Assembly: GCA_947175055.1 (NCBI GenBank)
Contig: CAMWLJ010000020.1
Span: forward strand, 1-42,227
Origin: an uncultured Lachnospiraceae bacterium
GTDB lineage: Bacteria; Bacillota; Clostridia; Lachnospirales; Lachnospiraceae
Length of the DNA: 42,227 nucleotides
Reading direction: 5' to 3'
The notes under the pieces are model-generated. The model saw only the letters and a program-made list of their open reading frames with translations, was not told the DNA's origin and did not search any database. Positions within the stretch are counted from its first letter, which is position 1. Each line of letters begins with the position of its first letter. Both the position numbers and the translations under genes were made by a program. Below, piece by piece: positions 25,480 to 33,711 of this stretch.

Positions 25480-26877
25480 TTGGCTGATAACAGAAATAAG
25501 GTAACTAAATACAGACGTCCTTTAAACTTGAATATCGGCATGCTTATTTTCGCTGCTATGTTTATCTATATTGCTATCTTAGTGGTCACCTATCTGCGTA
25601 CAGACCACATTGTCGGATACAACGTGCAGGAGGGATCTTTGACTTCTAACAGTATATATAAAGGAATCGCACTGCGCAGAGAAGAGATCGTACCATGTAC
25701 CAATGCCGGTTATGTGAATTATTTTACGCGAGAGGGAGAGCGTGTCGCGGTCGGGAATCTGGTCTATACCATCGATGAGACCGGACGTCTCTCTGACTAT
25801 ATCAACACCAACGAGAGCGGTGAAAACTCCCTCTCGGACAGCGACCTTTCGGAGTTGAAATCAGAGATCACGGCCTTTACAAGCCGTTTCGACCGGAAAC
25901 AGTTTATGGACGTCTATAATTTTAAATACAGCGTGGAAGGCACTGTACTGAAGCTTGCCAATTATAATATTCTCGAGAATGTCAATTCATTAAATGATAA
26001 CTCCGGCACTGCACTGGTCAACTATTGTTATGCAGCCAAAAGCGGCATTGTCACCTATTCTGTTGACGGCTATGAGAATCTTAAACTGGAAGATATGACG
26101 GCCGAGCACTTCGATCAGAAAGAGTATGAGAAGAAGCATCTCGTAAACAATGAACTCCTTGCGAACGGCGACCCGGCATACAAGCTTTCTACTGATGAAG
26201 ACTGGTCGATCGTCATTTTTGTTGAGGATGAAGCATTGGCAGAACAGCTGGTCGAGGAAGAGTATATAGAAGTCAAATTCCTAAAAAATCAATATACTTC
26301 CTGGGGTAAGGTAGAATCCTTCCAGAATGAAGCGGGAGATACTTTTGTGGAGCTTTCCTTTACGAATTCCATGGTCACCTTCTGTACCGACCGTTTTATT
26401 GACATAGAACTTCTGTTGGAAGACGAGAAGGGACTTAAGATTCCAAATTCCGCGATCGTTGAGAAGGAATTCTTCATTGTCCCTAAGGAATACGTGACCA
26501 AAGGTGGCAATAGCGGCAAAAGTGGCGTACTTCTCGAGGTCTATGACGAGGAGGGCAATGCTTCTACGGAATTCGTACCCACCACGATCTATGATGAGAC
26601 GGAGACCGAATATTATCTGGACGACAGTGTACTGCACGCCGGCAGCTATATCATCAAGCCGGAATCGACGCAGAAACACGCAGTCAGTAAGACCGGCTCT
26701 CTGATCGGTGTATATAATATCAACAAGGGTTATGCCGACTTTAAACAGGTCAGTATTCTATATCAAAATGAAGAGTATTCGATCGTGAAGTCCAACACGG
26801 CATATGGCCTGAATGTCTATGATCATATTGTGTTGGATGCAACGTTGGTAAACGATAATGATTTCATCTACGAATAG
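25480..26877 (+). CDS. HlyD-like membrane-anchored protein in the sepF locus
   Basis: The 465-residue protein has a basic cytoplasmic N-terminus, one membrane helix (about 18-40) and a long extracytoplasmic part. The segment after the helix (SIYKGIALRREEIVPCTNAGYVNYF, then GERVAVGNLVYTID) resembles the barrel-sandwich hybrid of HlyD/membrane-fusion adaptors. The C-terminal third (LKIPNSAIVEKEFFIVP, then the region to the end) also looks like an adaptor beta domain. No transporter gene is adjacent, so classical efflux is not supported; a wall or division-linked role is inferred only from position. The start is TTG with AAGGAG 8 nt upstream. It is followed by yggS after 10 bp. Confidence 0.75.
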   Translation: MADNRNKVTKYRRPLNLNIGMLIFAAMFIYIAILVVTYLRTDHIVGYNVQEGSLTSNSIYKGIALRREEIVPCTNAGYVNYFTREGERVAVGNLVYTIDETGRLSDYINTNESGENSLSDSDLSELKSEITAFTSRFDRKQFMDVYNFKYSVEGTVLKLANYNILENVNSLNDNSGTALVNYCYAAKSGIVTYSVDGYENLKLEDMTAEHFDQKEYEKKHLVNNELLANGDPAYKLSTDEDWSIVIFVEDEALAEQLVEEEYIEVKFLKNQYTSWGKVESFQNEAGDTFVELSFTNSMVTFCTDRFIDIELLLEDEKGLKIPNSAIVEKEFFIVPKEYVTKGGNSGKSGVLLEVYDEEGNASTEFVPTTIYDETETEYYLDDSVLHAGSYIIKPESTQKHAVSKTGSLIGVYNINKGYADFKQVSILYQNEEYSIVKSNTAYGLNVYDHIVLDATLVNDNDFIYE

Positions 26878-26887
26878 GAGTGCTGTC

Positions 26888-27586
26888 ATGATCCGGGAGA
26901 ATATCGCTGCAATAGAAGAAAAGATCCAGTCAGCCTGTAACTTAAGCCGCCGTAAACGAGAAGATGTTAAATTGATCGCTGTCAGCAAGACCAAACCGAT
27001 CGAAATGCTGCAGCAGGCATATGACTGCGGATGCCGGGACTTTGGAGAGAATAAAGTACAGGAATTAGTAGATAAATACGATAAAATGCCGAAGGATATC
27101 CGCTGGCATATGATCGGTCACCTCCAGCGCAATAAAGTCAAATATATAGTCGATAAGGTTTATCTGATCCATAGTGTAGATTCTCTGCGGCTTGCAGAAG
27201 AGATCAGTAAAGAAGCCGCCAAAAAGAACGTGACAGTATCTATTTTGATCGAGATCAATGTCGCTGAGGAAACCAGCAAATTTGGAACGACTGCGAAGGA
27301 AGCGGTTTCCCTGGTGGAAGAAATTGCCAAATTACCTAATATTACAGTCAAGGGGCTTATGACAATAGCTCCTTATGTTGAGAATCCGGAAGAGAATAGA
27401 CTGTATTTTACCATGTTGCGGCAAATAGCTGTTGACATAATTCATAAAAACATTGATAATGTTTTTATGAAGGAACTTTCTATGGGTATGACCGGAGATT
27501 ATGAGACCGCGATCACCGAAGGTGCAACATACATAAGAATCGGAACCGGTATTTTTGGAGATAGAATACATGCAGCAGTAAAGTGA
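26888..27586 (+). CDS. PLP homeostasis protein YggS/YlmE
   Basis: The 232-residue single-domain PLP-binding protein has the alanine-racemase-like barrel: AVSKTKPIEMLQQAY with the PLP lysine, FGENKVQEL, WHMIGHLQRNK, and the C-terminal phosphate-binding stretch SMGMTGDYETAITEGATYIRIGTGIFG. Members buffer free PLP and affect amino acid pools. YlmE lies next to SepF/YlmF in B. subtilis too. The ATG at 26888 has AGGAG 7 nt upstream, overlapping the end of the preceding gene. Confidence 0.94.
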   Translation: MIRENIAAIEEKIQSACNLSRRKREDVKLIAVSKTKPIEMLQQAYDCGCRDFGENKVQELVDKYDKMPKDIRWHMIGHLQRNKVKYIVDKVYLIHSVDSLRLAEEISKEAAKKNVTVSILIEINVAEETSKFGTTAKEAVSLVEEIAKLPNITVKGLMTIAPYVENPEENRLYFTMLRQIAVDIIHKNIDNVFMKELSMGMTGDYETAITEGATYIRIGTGIFGDRIHAAVK

Positions 27587-27722
27587 TCTGTACTACCGCG
27601 TAGAAGAATGTTTTCCACACAAATCAGCAAATCGAGAAAAAGACTGTGCATCAACATGTCTTATCTATACTATACAGAAATTATAGACATGAAGGGAATC
27701 GAAGCAACGGAGGTTTTTTATT

Positions 27723-28217
27723 ATGAGTGTAATGGATAAGTTTTTGAATGCCATGAAATTGAATGACGAAGAAGATGAATACTATGATGATTACTACGAT
27801 GACGAGCCGGAACCGGTCAAGAAACCGGCACCAGTGAGAGATGACAGCAATGCAGACGAAGATAGGATCGTCAGGAAACCCTCTCCGAAAGTAACACCTA
27901 TGCGACCGACGAAGAAAATGCTAGGGACCGGCATGGAAGTGTGTGTCATTAAACCTACTACGGTGGAGGATGCCCGGGAAATTACAGAGACACTTTTAGC
28001 CAACAGGACTGTCGTACTTAATCTGGAAGGACTGGATGTGGATATTGCCCAGAGGATCATTGATTTTACGTCCGGATCCTGTTTTGCAATATCCGGTAAT
28101 CTACAGAAAATTTCACATTACATTTTTATCATTACACCGGCCAGTGTCGATATTTCCGGTGATTTCCAGGAAATCCTGTCCGGCTCGTTTGATGTGCCGA
28201 TCAACAATGGAATCTAA
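27723..28217 (+). CDS. sepF: Cell division protein SepF
   Basis: SepF binds the membrane through its N-terminus and bundles FtsZ filaments at the septum. The 164-residue protein has an N-terminal amphipathic segment (MSVMDKFLNAMKL), an acidic Tyr/Asp-rich linker (about 16-70) and the C-terminal SepF/DUF552 domain with VIKPTTVEDAREITETLL and VVLNLEGLDVDIAQRIIDF. GGAGG lies about 9 nt upstream. The 136-bp gap before it holds a 7-bp inverted repeat CATGTCT/AGACATG (27655-27661, 27685-27691) around a TATACT element. Confidence 0.95.
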   Translation: MSVMDKFLNAMKLNDEEDEYYDDYYDDEPEPVKKPAPVRDDSNADEDRIVRKPSPKVTPMRPTKKMLGTGMEVCVIKPTTVEDAREITETLLANRTVVLNLEGLDVDIAQRIIDFTSGSCFAISGNLQKISHYIFIITPASVDISGDFQEILSGSFDVPINNGI

Positions 28218-28233
28218 GATACATAGAGCGAAG

Positions 28234-28269
28234 AGACTTCCTGGCATATAGTCAGGAAGTTTGTTTTTT
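28234..28269 (+). terminator. Intrinsic terminator after sepF, just before aroB
   Basis: ACTTCCTG (28236-28243) pairs with CAGGAAGT (28253-28260), extended by G-U and A-T pairs, followed by TTGTTTTTT. It ends only about 5 nt before the aroB ribosome binding site. Confidence 0.8.
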
Positions 28270-28289
28270 ATAGAAAGGAAATGAAGATT

Positions 28290-29399
28290 ATGGCAAATCG
28301 GATGACGATCAACTACGATAAGAAACCTTGTTATGATATTGTTTTTACGAATAGTTTTGACTTGTTACCAGATGAGCTGCAGTCGCTTAACATTGCAAAC
28401 AGAAGAGTAGCGATCATTGCTGATTCCTGTACGGAGAAGATGTTCGGTGACACGGTATACCGCCTTCTGGAAGGGCATTGTCAAAAACTGATCCTGCATT
28501 CTTTTCCGGCCGGAGAAGCCAGCAAAACATTAGATACGGTAAAGCAGATCTACAAAGTGTTGATCGAAGAAGCGTTTGACCGCAAGGACTTGTTGATCGC
28601 ATTGGGCGGCGGTGTTGTCGGCGATCTTACAGGCTATACGGCGGCAACCTATCTTAGAGGAATCGACTTCGTACAGATCCCCACTACCTTGATCGCGCAA
28701 TCAGACAGCAGCATCGGCGGCAAAACAGGCGTGGATCTTGACGGCTACAAGAATATGGTCGGTGCATTTTATATGCCTAAATTGGTCTATATGAACGTTT
28801 CAGTCCTGAAAGAGTTGGATGACAGACAGTTCTATGCGGGGTTTGCAGAGGTAATGAAGCACGGGCTGATAAAGGACGCTACTTTCTATGAATGGCTTTT
28901 GGAGAATATGTATGAGATACATGACCGGGAAGACACGATCCTGGAAGAGATGATTATGCGAAGCTGCACTGTTAAGAAACTTGTAGTAGAGAAGGATCCT
29001 AAGGAACAAGGTGATCGCGCGCTTCTCAATTTCGGTCATACGATCGGCCACGCAATTGAGAAAGCCATGCATTTTGAGATGCTGCACGGAGAATGTATCG
29101 CGCTTGGCATGGTGGCTGCCGCATATATCTCCTGGAAGCATAACTGGCTATCCATGGAGGAATACTATGAAGTAAGGGATATGTTTGTGCCCTTCAATCT
29201 GCCGATCAGTATTGATTCCATCGATCCTGATGAAATTGTTAAACTGACCAGATCCGACAAGAAGATGGAGTCGGGCCAGATCAAATTTGTCCTACTTAAG
29301 AAAGTCGGCAAAGCCGTTATCGACAGAACCGTGACAGAGGAAGATATTCTAAATGCGGTCAGAGAAATCTATTTTAGTGATGAGGATGCGAAAGAATGA
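28290..29399 (+). CDS. aroB: 3-dehydroquinate synthase
   Basis: AroB makes 3-dehydroquinate from DAHP, the second step of the shikimate pathway, using NAD and a divalent metal. The 369-residue protein has GGGVVGDLTGYTAATYLRG (from about residue 105), PTTLIAQSDSSIGGKTGVD, and the metal ligands in FGHTIGHAIE and LHGECIALGM. The ATG at 28290 is chosen because AAAGGA (28274-28279) lies 10 nt upstream; the ATG at 28281 is too close to that site. It overlaps lspA by ATGA. Confidence 0.96.
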   Translation: MANRMTINYDKKPCYDIVFTNSFDLLPDELQSLNIANRRVAIIADSCTEKMFGDTVYRLLEGHCQKLILHSFPAGEASKTLDTVKQIYKVLIEEAFDRKDLLIALGGGVVGDLTGYTAATYLRGIDFVQIPTTLIAQSDSSIGGKTGVDLDGYKNMVGAFYMPKLVYMNVSVLKELDDRQFYAGFAEVMKHGLIKDATFYEWLLENMYEIHDREDTILEEMIMRSCTVKKLVVEKDPKEQGDRALLNFGHTIGHAIEKAMHFEMLHGECIALGMVAAAYISWKHNWLSMEEYYEVRDMFVPFNLPISIDSIDPDEIVKLTRSDKKMESGQIKFVLLKKVGKAVIDRTVTEEDILNAVREIYFSDEDAKE

Positions 29400-29923
29400 G
29401 TGTTAGAAAGAAAATATGTCTGTCACTGGACATGATAGGGATCATCGTACTGGTCCTGTTCGACCAGTATACTAAAAACCTTGCCGTAGTTCATTTAAAA
29501 GATAAACCGGCATTTAATATCATCAATGGGGTTCTGGAACTGAATTATCTCGAGAATAAAGGCGCCGCTTTCGGCATGCTGCAAAATCAAAAAGCCTTTT
29601 TTGTCTTTGTGGCCTTCGTAATTCTGGGGGTAATAGGATATGTCCTTTATAAAATGCCTGATGATAAGAAATATAGGGTTCTACATGCGCTTTTAAGCAT
29701 GATCGCTGCCGGCGCGATCGGTAACATGATCGACCGGATGCGGTTGGACTATGTTGTGGACTTCATCTATTTTGTATTGATCAACTTCCCCATCTTCAAC
29801 GTGGCTGACATCTACGTGTCGCTCTCCACAGTGGCATTGGTGATCTTGCTTTTATTTTACTATAAGGAAAGCGATCTTAGTTTTATCAGCTTTAAGCAGA
29901 AGAAGTATCGTGAGCTGAAATAG
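29396..29923 (+). CDS. lspA: Lipoprotein signal peptidase (signal peptidase II)
   Basis: LspA removes the signal peptide from diacylglyceryl-modified prolipoproteins. The 175-residue protein has four hydrophobic helices, the NKGAAFGML motif (54-62), and the catalytic aspartates D122 (VVDF) and D138 (FNVAD). Its start overlaps the aroB stop. A predicted lipoprotein substrate in this window is the DacF-type carboxypeptidase. Confidence 0.95.
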   Translation: MSVRKKICLSLDMIGIIVLVLFDQYTKNLAVVHLKDKPAFNIINGVLELNYLENKGAAFGMLQNQKAFFVFVAFVILGVIGYVLYKMPDDKKYRVLHALLSMIAAGAIGNMIDRMRLDYVVDFIYFVLINFPIFNVADIYVSLSTVALVILLLFYYKESDLSFISFKQKKYRELK

Positions 29924-30011
29924 ACTAACGCAGTCGCTATTGTAATGCAGCATAAAGCCAAAGAAGAGGGTACAAGAGACTGCAGATCGCGGAAGATATT
30001 GGAAGAATTTT

Positions 30012-30920
30012 ATGGAGCAATTTATATATCAGATCGGATTGGAGGAGGATGAGGAGCGGCTTGACAAATGGATCAGCAATGTACTGCCGGACTTATCCCG
30101 CTCCTATATCCAGAAATGTATCAAAGAGAATCATGTGTTAGTCAATCAAAAGCCCCAGAAGGCAAGTTACCGTCTGAAGGTAGACGATGAGATCCTGTTT
30201 TCCATCCCAGAGGCCGTGGAACCAGCCATAGAGGCAGAGGACATTCCGCTGGCCATTCTTTATGAGGACGAAGAGGTACTTGTGGTCAATAAGCCCAAGG
30301 GGATGGTAGTCCATCCGGCCCCCGGTCATTACAGCGGTACGCTGGTCAATGCGGTACTGTATCACTGCCGCGGCCGTCTTTCCGGTATCAACGGCGTGAT
30401 GCGTCCCGGTATCGTGCACCGGATCGATCAGGATACGACAGGCTCCCTGATCGTCTGCAAGAATGACCACGCCCACCGGCTGATTGCCGCCCAGTTGAAA
30501 GAGCATACGATCATGCGCAGGTACCGGGCTATCGTACACGGCGTCATCGGGCAAGACACCGGTGTGATAGATGCGGCCATCGGCCGTGACCCGAAAGAGC
30601 GCAAGCGTATGGCAGTCAATGAACAAAACGGCAAAGCTGCGGTGACACATTACACTGTCCTGCAGCGTTTTCGGGACTACACTTATATCGAATGTCGTTT
30701 GGAGACTGGCCGTACCCACCAGATCAGGGTGCATATGAGTTCCATCGGACATCCGCTGTTGGGAGACACCGTTTATTGTCACCGGAAGGAAGCTTTTCAT
30801 CTGGAGGGGCAGACTTTGCATGCTATGACAATCGGTTTTGCGCATCCTGTTGATGGTCATTATGTGGAAGTCACAGCACCTCTTCCTGCATATTTTGAAC
30901 ATCTGTTGCATATTTTGTAA
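30012..30920 (+). CDS. RluA/RluD family 23S rRNA pseudouridine synthase
   Basis: The 302-residue protein has an N-terminal S4 RNA-binding domain (DEERLDKWISNVLPDLSRSY, VNQKPQKASYRLK) and a catalytic domain with GIVHRIDQDTTGSLIV, where the Asp of HRID is the nucleophile, then ECRLETGRTHQIRVHM. This matches RluD-type enzymes (B. subtilis YlyB, also next to lspA). The exact uridine modified cannot be told from sequence. The 88-bp gap after lspA shows nothing notable. Confidence 0.93.
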   Translation: MEQFIYQIGLEEDEERLDKWISNVLPDLSRSYIQKCIKENHVLVNQKPQKASYRLKVDDEILFSIPEAVEPAIEAEDIPLAILYEDEEVLVVNKPKGMVVHPAPGHYSGTLVNAVLYHCRGRLSGINGVMRPGIVHRIDQDTTGSLIVCKNDHAHRLIAAQLKEHTIMRRYRAIVHGVIGQDTGVIDAAIGRDPKERKRMAVNEQNGKAAVTHYTVLQRFRDYTYIECRLETGRTHQIRVHMSSIGHPLLGDTVYCHRKEAFHLEGQTLHAMTIGFAHPVDGHYVEVTAPLPAYFEHLLHIL

Positions 30921-30955
30921 GAACAATCGAAGATTACAAGAAGTTTCAAGAAATG

Positions 30956-31013
30956 AACATTCAGAAGTCTTGCGTAAGAATATGTTACACACAAGGGCTA
31001 CTGAATGTTTTTT
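30956..31013 (+). terminator. Probable terminator after the pseudouridine synthase
   Basis: ACATTCAG (30957-30964) pairs with CTGAATGT (31001-31008), extended by an outer A-T, with six T residues at the 3' edge. The 36-nt loop contains a small TCTT/AAGA hairpin. The long loop lowers certainty. Confidence 0.6.
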
Positions 31014-31059
31014 GATATAAAATGTGTTGACCGAGAGTGCATAAATATTGAATAGTTAT

Positions 31060-31118
31060 ACAATTAATTGTCTTTTTTCGATAAAAATATTGATTCTTTC
31101 ACATTAATGTGATAAAGT
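31060..31118 (+). promoter_or_regulatory. Promoter with a perfect palindrome filling its spacer
   Basis: TTGATT (31090-31095) and TAAAGT (31113-31118) are 17 bp apart. The 14-bp perfect palindrome TCACATTAATGTGA (31099-31112) lies entirely in the spacer, the classic place for a repressor operator. A second perfect palindrome, ACAATTAATTGT (31060-31071), lies 30 bp upstream and is followed by six T residues. Confidence 0.5.
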
Positions 31119-31197
31119 AAATAAATGTAATTCAGAAATCATTTGATCAGGTCGGATCGATAAACGACTTGTTCATTGCACTAAAAGGGGTATTGTC

Positions 31198-31719
31198 ATG
31201 GAGACCGCTGATTATTTGGATCGACTGTTACAGAAATACTCAGGTACATTTGACATCTATCAGCCATATGTGATTCATGGAAAAGAGTACCCTGCGTATG
31301 GGTACTTTTTTTCCCATACGGAAAAATATGTACTGGTCAGAGAGGCCAATATGTGGTCGGCCGACAGTTACGAGCATGTGCTGTTTATCAGAATCGGAGA
31401 GGTCGACCAGGCATTGATCGATAAGGCTTATGCACTTATAAAGGACTATATGGAGCCGGTTCTGGTTCGTAAAGGGGAAGCGCTTCCCGCGCAGGGACAT
31501 ATGTACAGCTACCTGACTATCAGCCTGATCGCTGAGCGGCCGCTTTCAAAGCAGATGCAGAAGGCTGTCAAGCGTTTTCGGTTTGAGAAAGGGTATCGCT
31601 TTAGTACGAGAGGATTCTCCCAGGCCCATATTATATGCGCAACGATGGAAGATGAGAGAGTCTATACCAATTATGTAGGGCGTAAGACGGCTAAGCTGTA
31701 TCAAGACAATTTCAAATAG
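31198..31719 (+). CDS. Unrecognised 173-aa soluble protein
   Basis: I do not recognise this protein with certainty. It has no membrane helix or signal peptide. Its sequence is mixed alpha/beta with many aromatics (YQPYVIHGKEYPAYGYFFSHTEKYVLV is the most distinctive region) and a basic C-terminal half (KRFRFEKGYRFSTRGFSQAHII), which might bind nucleic acid or a membrane, but that is speculation. An AAAGGGG site lies 7 nt upstream of the ATG. It has its own promoter region with palindromes and is followed after 115 bp by cstA, possibly in the same transcript. Confidence 0.7.
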   Translation: METADYLDRLLQKYSGTFDIYQPYVIHGKEYPAYGYFFSHTEKYVLVREANMWSADSYEHVLFIRIGEVDQALIDKAYALIKDYMEPVLVRKGEALPAQGHMYSYLTISLIAERPLSKQMQKAVKRFRFEKGYRFSTRGFSQAHIICATMEDERVYTNYVGRKTAKLYQDNFK

Positions 31720-31752
31720 CTTATAGGATAGAGAAATCTATTTCATATAAGG

Positions 31753-31802
31753 GTATCGACGATGATCTTCCGGATGCATGGATGTAAGATTTCTGTCGAT
31801 AC
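31753..31802 (+). other. Hairpin in the leader of cstA
   Basis: GTATCGAC (31753-31760) pairs perfectly with GTCGATAC (31795-31802), and ATCTT/AAGAT forms a nested inner stem. It lies 33 nt ahead of the cstA start and its GGAGGG site. It may be a leader structure; no T-run follows, so it is not a terminator. Confidence 0.4.
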
Positions 31803-31834
31803 TGAAAATCTATACAAACAGGAGGGAATTTAGT

Positions 31835-33490
31835 GTGAACTCAGTAGTATTAATCTTACTGGCTATTGTGATCTTCGTCGTAGCATACCTGACATACGGC
31901 AGATACCTGGCCAAAGCATGGGGGATCGACCCCAAACGTAAGACACCTGCCCATGAATTGGAAGACGGTGTCGATTATTGTCCTGCCAAGACTCCTGTCC
32001 TGATGGGACATCATTTCTCATCCATCGCCGGTGCCGGCCCGATCAACGGTCCGATTCAGGCGGCATTCTTCGGATGGCTTCCTTGTTTTCTTTGGATCGT
32101 GATCGGCGGTATCTTCTTCGGTGCCGTGCAGGACTTCGGTTCCATCTTCGTATCGATCCGTCACGAGGGCAAATCTCTCGGCGAAGTGATCGAGGAAAAT
32201 ATCGGTCGTAAGAGCAGAGTGCTCTTCACCGTATTCGCATGGCTTGTACTGTTATTGGTCATTGCGGCATTTGCTGATATTGTGGCAAATTCCTTCACGG
32301 GAAGTGATGCGAATGGTTCCGTGGCGACAGCCTCTTTATTGTTTATCCCGCTGGCGATCGCCTTCGGCTTTTTCGTATACAGAAAGAATGCTCCAATGGT
32401 AGTTGCTTCCGTGATAGGCGTGATCTTGCTGGCTGCCTGTGTAGCAATCGGTCTCGCTTTCCCGATCGTGCTTTCCAAGAACTTCTGGCTGGCATTCGTA
32501 TTTGTTTACATCATGATCGCTTCCGTGACACCGGTATGGATCTTGTTGCAGCCCAGAGATTATTTAAGTTCGTTTTTGCTTTATTTTATGATGATCGCCG
32601 CGATCATCGGTATTTTTGCGGCACACCCGACAGTGGAGATTCCAGCTTTTATCGGCTTCCATGTGGGTAGCAGCTATCTGTTCCCGACTCTTTTCATCAC
32701 CATTGCTTGTGGTGCTATATCCGGATTTCATTCACTGATCGGTTCCGGAACCACCTCCAAACAGCTGGATAATGAGAAGGATGCTTTGATGGTGGGATAC
32801 GGCTCCATGTTGATCGAGTGTGTGCTGGCAGTGATCTCCCTGATCGCAGTAGCAACGCTGACTACAGACGGCCAGTTTGCAGCAGCAGGATTTGCATCAC
32901 CGACAGTTGTATTTGCAGAGGCTATTTCCGGTTTCTTTGCAGTCATCGGTCTGCCGGATGCTGCCGTATCTGCAACCTATACCATTATCTCCTTGGCAGT
33001 ATCCTGTTTCTGCCTTACGTCATTGGATACCGGAACAAGACTGGGGCGTTTTATGTTCCAGGAGCTTTTTGCCGGAACAGCGGCCGGGAAGAAGATGAAG
33101 CTTGACAATATGTATATAGCAACGATCGTCACAGCAGTCTGTGGTTTCGCGCTCTGTTTGGCAGGATACGCTAAAGTATGGCCGTTATTCGGCGCCTGCA
33201 ATCAGCTTGTAGCAGTACCTGCTTTCCTGGCAGTCGGTACTTACTTGAAAAGGCATAATAAAAATAATAAGATGTTACATATCCCGATCATCTTTATGTC
33301 TGCAGCTACGCTGGTATCGTTGTTCTTCTCCTTTAAGAACAATATGACAGCACTTCTTAGCGGCGGTTTGAACGGCACGGAAGTATTCACCAATGTGCTG
33401 CAGAATGTGATCATAGTTCCGATCGTTATTCTGGCTGTCATCCTGTTATTTGACGGCGGAAAAGTACTCTGGGGTAAAGAAGGAAAGTAG
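31835..33490 (+). CDS. cstA: CstA family carbon-starvation/pyruvate or peptide transporter
   Basis: The 551-residue polytopic protein begins MNSVVLILLAIVIFVVAYLTYGRYLAKAWGID, the CstA family start, and has the conserved GHHFSSIAGAGPINGP segment and SGTTSKQLDNEKDA. Many hydrophobic helices follow. Characterised members (CstA, BtsT) import pyruvate or peptides under carbon limitation; the substrate here is not shown. GTG at 31835 is chosen because GGAGGG lies 8 nt upstream; an open frame to 31778 exists but without support. Confidence 0.92.
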   Translation: MNSVVLILLAIVIFVVAYLTYGRYLAKAWGIDPKRKTPAHELEDGVDYCPAKTPVLMGHHFSSIAGAGPINGPIQAAFFGWLPCFLWIVIGGIFFGAVQDFGSIFVSIRHEGKSLGEVIEENIGRKSRVLFTVFAWLVLLLVIAAFADIVANSFTGSDANGSVATASLLFIPLAIAFGFFVYRKNAPMVVASVIGVILLAACVAIGLAFPIVLSKNFWLAFVFVYIMIASVTPVWILLQPRDYLSSFLLYFMMIAAIIGIFAAHPTVEIPAFIGFHVGSSYLFPTLFITIACGAISGFHSLIGSGTTSKQLDNEKDALMVGYGSMLIECVLAVISLIAVATLTTDGQFAAAGFASPTVVFAEAISGFFAVIGLPDAAVSATYTIISLAVSCFCLTSLDTGTRLGRFMFQELFAGTAAGKKMKLDNMYIATIVTAVCGFALCLAGYAKVWPLFGACNQLVAVPAFLAVGTYLKRHNKNNKMLHIPIIFMSAATLVSLFFSFKNNMTALLSGGLNGTEVFTNVLQNVIIVPIVILAVILLFDGGKVLWGKEGK

Positions 33491-33499
33491 CAGACTTAT

Positions 33500-33552
33500 A
33501 AAAAGAACGTAGATCTTCCTGCAAGACAGGATTTTGGATGTACGTTCTTTTT
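33500..33552. terminator. Strong terminator after cstA, possibly bidirectional
   Basis: AAAAAGAACGTA (33500-33511) is the exact reverse complement of 33541-33552, giving a 12-bp stem that ends in T residues. An inner CCTG/CAGG hairpin (33518-33530) sits in the loop. The A-run on the 5' side would serve as a T-tract on the other strand. Confidence 0.85.
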
Positions 33553-33585
33553 ATCGTAATAATCACCAAAACATTCAAAGAATAT

Positions 33586-33614
33586 TTGCTTTTTGTGTGA
33601 AAAATGTATATAAT
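33586..33614 (+). promoter_or_regulatory. Promoter of the cytidylate-kinase-like gene
   Basis: TTGCTT (33586-33591), a 17-bp spacer and a perfect TATAAT (33609-33614), about 100 bp upstream of the start codon. Confidence 0.65.
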
Positions 33615-33711
33615 ATAAATATATCTATCTTTTAAAGAATGCATGACTATTAAACGGGCATAAGGCAAAAGATACGTATAATATTTTAAAAAGCGGAAAG
33701 GATGATGTTCT

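Noticed and set aside
27655-27691. Operator or terminator upstream of sepF
   Set aside because: The 7-bp inverted repeat is short, loosely spaced and the nearby -10 has no acceptable -35; mentioned only in the sepF entry.
30138-30992. 284-residue minus-strand open frame over the pseudouridine synthase gene
   Set aside because: Shadow of a conserved coding region; His- and Cys-rich composition typical of antisense translation.
31099-31112. CRP/FNR-like site reading of TCACATTAATGTGA
   Set aside because: The half-sites are in the opposite order and spacing to TGTGA-N6-TCACA, so only an unspecified palindromic operator is claimed.
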